Source: Egerieenecus sp048201975 (lineage in GTDB: Bacteria > Bacillota > Clostridia > Christensenellales > Aristaeellaceae). From it: a stretch of 33,565 nt of DNA. Within the stretch, counting starts at the first letter, position 1. Each line of letters opens with the position of its first letter. Made by a program: the position numbers and the translations under genes. The notes under the pieces were generated by a model. It ran no database searches. It was not told the DNA's origin and saw only the letters and a list, made by a program, of their open reading frames with translations. The DNA lies in contig DBFBGQ010000069.1 in NCBI GenBank assembly GCA_048201975.1, forward strand, positions 1 through 33,565, written 5' to 3'. Below, in pieces: positions 33,565-33,565 of this stretch.

Positions 33565-33565
33565 G

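Overview
The window reads as a near-gapless chromosomal stretch from a GC-rich, low-oxygen Firmicute, most likely class Clostridia. GC is clearly above 50%, probably near 60%, judged by eye and not counted. The evidence is: strong AGGAGG-type ribosome binding sites, near-consensus sigma-A promoters, a valine T-box riboswitch, tmcAL (ylbM) close to the yceD-rpmF pair, a zinc-ribbon L32, and acetate production through PduL plus AckA. A family- or order-level name (for example a Christensenellales-like gut lineage) would be a guess. No tRNA, rRNA, CRISPR array, transposase or phage gene was found.

Layout, left to right. (1) 1-143 is one arm of a structured repeat that returns inverted at 33422-33564, so both ends of the window lie in the same repeat. 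(2) 298-2166: an MgtC-type membrane protein converging on tmcAL. (3) 2324-5669: pduL, a frameshifted BspA-like leucine-rich-repeat surface protein, and ackA. (4) 5691-6447: a consensus promoter driving yceD-rpmF. (5) 6464-11986: a Val T-box, a 68-residue membrane protein, valS, folC and rsmH. (6) 12014-14296: rsmI followed by the two subunits of a Fe-S fumarase, closed by a bidirectional terminator. (7) 14334-15083, reverse: a four-LysM protein. (8) 15152-21245: argF, carA and a carB that continues in frame into a complete DapF-like domain. (9) 21370-23223: a GH36 alpha-galactosidase. (10) 23344-25813, reverse operon: GNAT, fRMsr, divergent HAM1/RdgB, ZIP metal transporter. (11) 25966-31991: a two-domain anchored exported protein, cysE, cysS, a ComEA-like helix-hairpin-helix protein, dnaX and a ZmaR-like GNAT. 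(12) 32063-33381: a cytidylate-kinase-like protein and a secreted protein with a Pro/Thr-rich tail.

How the genes work together. PduL and AckA convert acyl-CoA to acyl-phosphate and then to acid plus ATP. CarA/CarB make carbamoyl phosphate, which ArgF joins to ornithine to give citrulline. CysE and CysS link cysteine synthesis to cysteinyl-tRNA. RsmH and RsmI methylate the same 16S rRNA nucleotide, C1402.

The most unusual item is the CarB-DapF fusion protein. Its DapF half keeps nearly every recognisable diaminopimelate-binding motif and one catalytic cysteine, but the other catalytic cysteine is alanine. The second is the terminal repeat: a run of five consecutive hairpins whose differences between copies fall mostly in loops, or are compensated in the stem.
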